Origin: Alteriqipengyuania halimionae
GTDB taxonomy: Bacteria; Pseudomonadota; Alphaproteobacteria; Sphingomonadales; Sphingomonadaceae
DNA: 64,000 nucleotides
Assembly: GCF_009827575.1 (NCBI RefSeq)
Contig: NZ_WTYR01000001.1
Span: 868,001 to 932,000, forward strand
Direction: 5' to 3'
The notes below the pieces were generated by a model. The model searched no databases and was not told the DNA's origin. It saw only the letters and a list, made by a program, of their open reading frames with translations. Of the stretch, positions 63,421-64,000 are shown one piece after another. Numbering within the stretch: the first letter of the stretch is position 1; every line of letters starts with the position of its first letter. The position numbers and the translations under genes are program-made.

Positions 63421-64000
63421 CGACGGAACCGAAATCGAAGTCCCGGAAGGCGCGACCGTCCTCCAGGCGTGCGAGCTGGCCGGCAAGGAAATCCCGCGCT
63501 TCTGCTACCATGAGCGGCTGAGCATCGCCGGCAATTGCCGCATGTGCCTGGTCGAGGTGAAGCCCGGCCCGCCCAAGCCGCAGGCGAGCTGCGCGCTGCC
63601 CGCGACCGACGGCCAGGAAATCCGCACCGACAGCGAGATGGTCAAGAAAGCGCGCGAAGGGGTGATGGAATTCCTGCTCATCAACCATCCGCTCGATTGC
63701 CCGATCTGCGACCAGGGCGGCGAATGCGACTTGCAGGACCAGGCGATGGCCTATGGTCGCGGCTATACGCGCTATGACGAGAACAAGCGCGCCGTCACCG
63801 AGAAATACATGGGCCCGCTGATCAAGACGATCATGACTCGCTGCATTCACTGCACCCGCTGCGTGCGCTTCTCCGAAGAGATCGCCGGCGTGGACGAGAT
63901 CGGCGCGCTCTATCGCGGCGAGAACATGCAGATCACGACGTATCTGGAGCAAGCGGCCGAGCACGAGCTTTCGGCCAACGTGATCGATCTGTGCCCGGTC
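63404..64000 (+). CDS. nuoG: NADH-quinone oxidoreductase subunit G (3' cut by window)
   Basis: First 199 codons of the large iron-sulfur subunit. The [2Fe-2S] ligands are Cys34, Cys45, Cys48 and Cys63 ([23 protein letters not shown]). The His-Cys3 N5 site is in [19 protein letters not shown], and [11 protein letters not shown] opens the 4Fe-4S domain. The N-terminus is intact despite the upstream insertion. Unlike the inserted ORF it has no clear ribosome site, so its initiation may depend on coupling to the upstream gene. Confidence 0.97.
   Translation, partial: MPNVTVDGTEIEVPEGATVLQACELAGKEIPRFCYHERLSIAGNCRMCLVEVKPGPPKPQASCALPATDGQEIRTDSEMVKKAREGVMEFLLINHPLDCPICDQGGECDLQDQAMAYGRGYTRYDENKRAVTEKYMGPLIKTIMTRCIHCTRCVRFSEEIAGVDEIGALYRGENMQITTYLEQAAEHELSANVIDLCPV

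Overview
The window comes from the chromosome of an alphaproteobacterium, most likely order Sphingomonadales and probably an Erythrobacteraceae-type organism. This is inferred, not searched. The DNA is visibly GC-rich. The supporting gene content is a zapA-6S RNA-cyclo-ligase block with a small coiled-coil gene upstream of zapA, an exosortase-type sugar transferase with PrsK/PrsR signalling genes, an alphaproteobacterial LexA box (GAAC-N7-GAAC), an aceA gene divergent from a RamB/ScfR-type regulator, and a typical nuoABCDEFG order. No transposase, integrase, phage gene or CRISPR array was seen.

Layout. 1-2.3 kb: branched-chain 2-oxoacid dehydrogenase E1-beta (5' cut by the window) and E2. 2.4-4.75 kb: tRNA-Asp, a glutathione S-transferase, then on the minus strand zauP-like, zapA, 6S RNA, 5-formyl-THF cyclo-ligase and DUF2842. 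4.9-12.2 kb: central carbon genes tkt, gap, pgk and a class I aldolase, with a hotdog thioesterase and a lipoprotein amidohydrolase between them. 12.2-17.4 kb: thiE, two overlapping cell-wall enzymes (L,D-transpeptidase and M23 peptidase), efp, suhB and tRNA-Leu. 17.4-24.1 kb: SLC13 permease, M20 amidohydrolase, aceA with a coupled 61-residue ORF, and the divergent regulator. 24.2-30.9 kb: an exosortase-associated operon (TIGR03013-like sugar transferase, PrsK, PrsR, TPR protein) without the exosortase. 30.9-36 kb: DUF475, panB, an SNF transporter and an APC permease. 36-40.3 kb: an FMN-binding protein, an SOS-type operon (radical SAM/HhH protein plus a DUF4130-UdgX fusion), an extensin-like protein and tRNA-Glu. 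40.4-57.1 kb: recJ, a flavodoxin-fold protein, an unknown protein, an AHH nuclease, two nitronate monooxygenase-type genes, prfB, an exported methyltransferase-like lipoprotein, amt, a thiolase, a coniferyl aldehyde dehydrogenase and a propeller lipoprotein. 57.2-64 kb: the first part of the complex I operon, running off the window inside nuoG.

The most unusual structure is in the complex I operon. Genes there are joined by 1-8 nt overlaps. Between nuoF and nuoG sits a 794-bp unit, visibly lower in GC, that begins with a diverged copy of the nuoG start (14 identical bases, then 7 of 8, with 12 of the first 19 residues shared). It then switches to a predicted secreted, cysteine-containing, two-repeat protein of unknown family. 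Removing one copy of the repeat would restore a clean TAATG nuoF-nuoG junction, so it looks like an in-frame insertion that preserved operon coupling. Two further non-canonical small membrane-protein genes lie between nuoD/nuoE (103 aa) and nuoE/nuoF (46 aa).

Other points worth attention are a LexA box 2 nt before the GTG start of the radical SAM-UdgX operon, which suggests a leaderless SOS-repressed mRNA; palindromes between aceA and its regulator; a 170-nt 6S RNA fold; and a coiled-coil protein overlapping zapA. No intergenic gap exceeds 300 bases.
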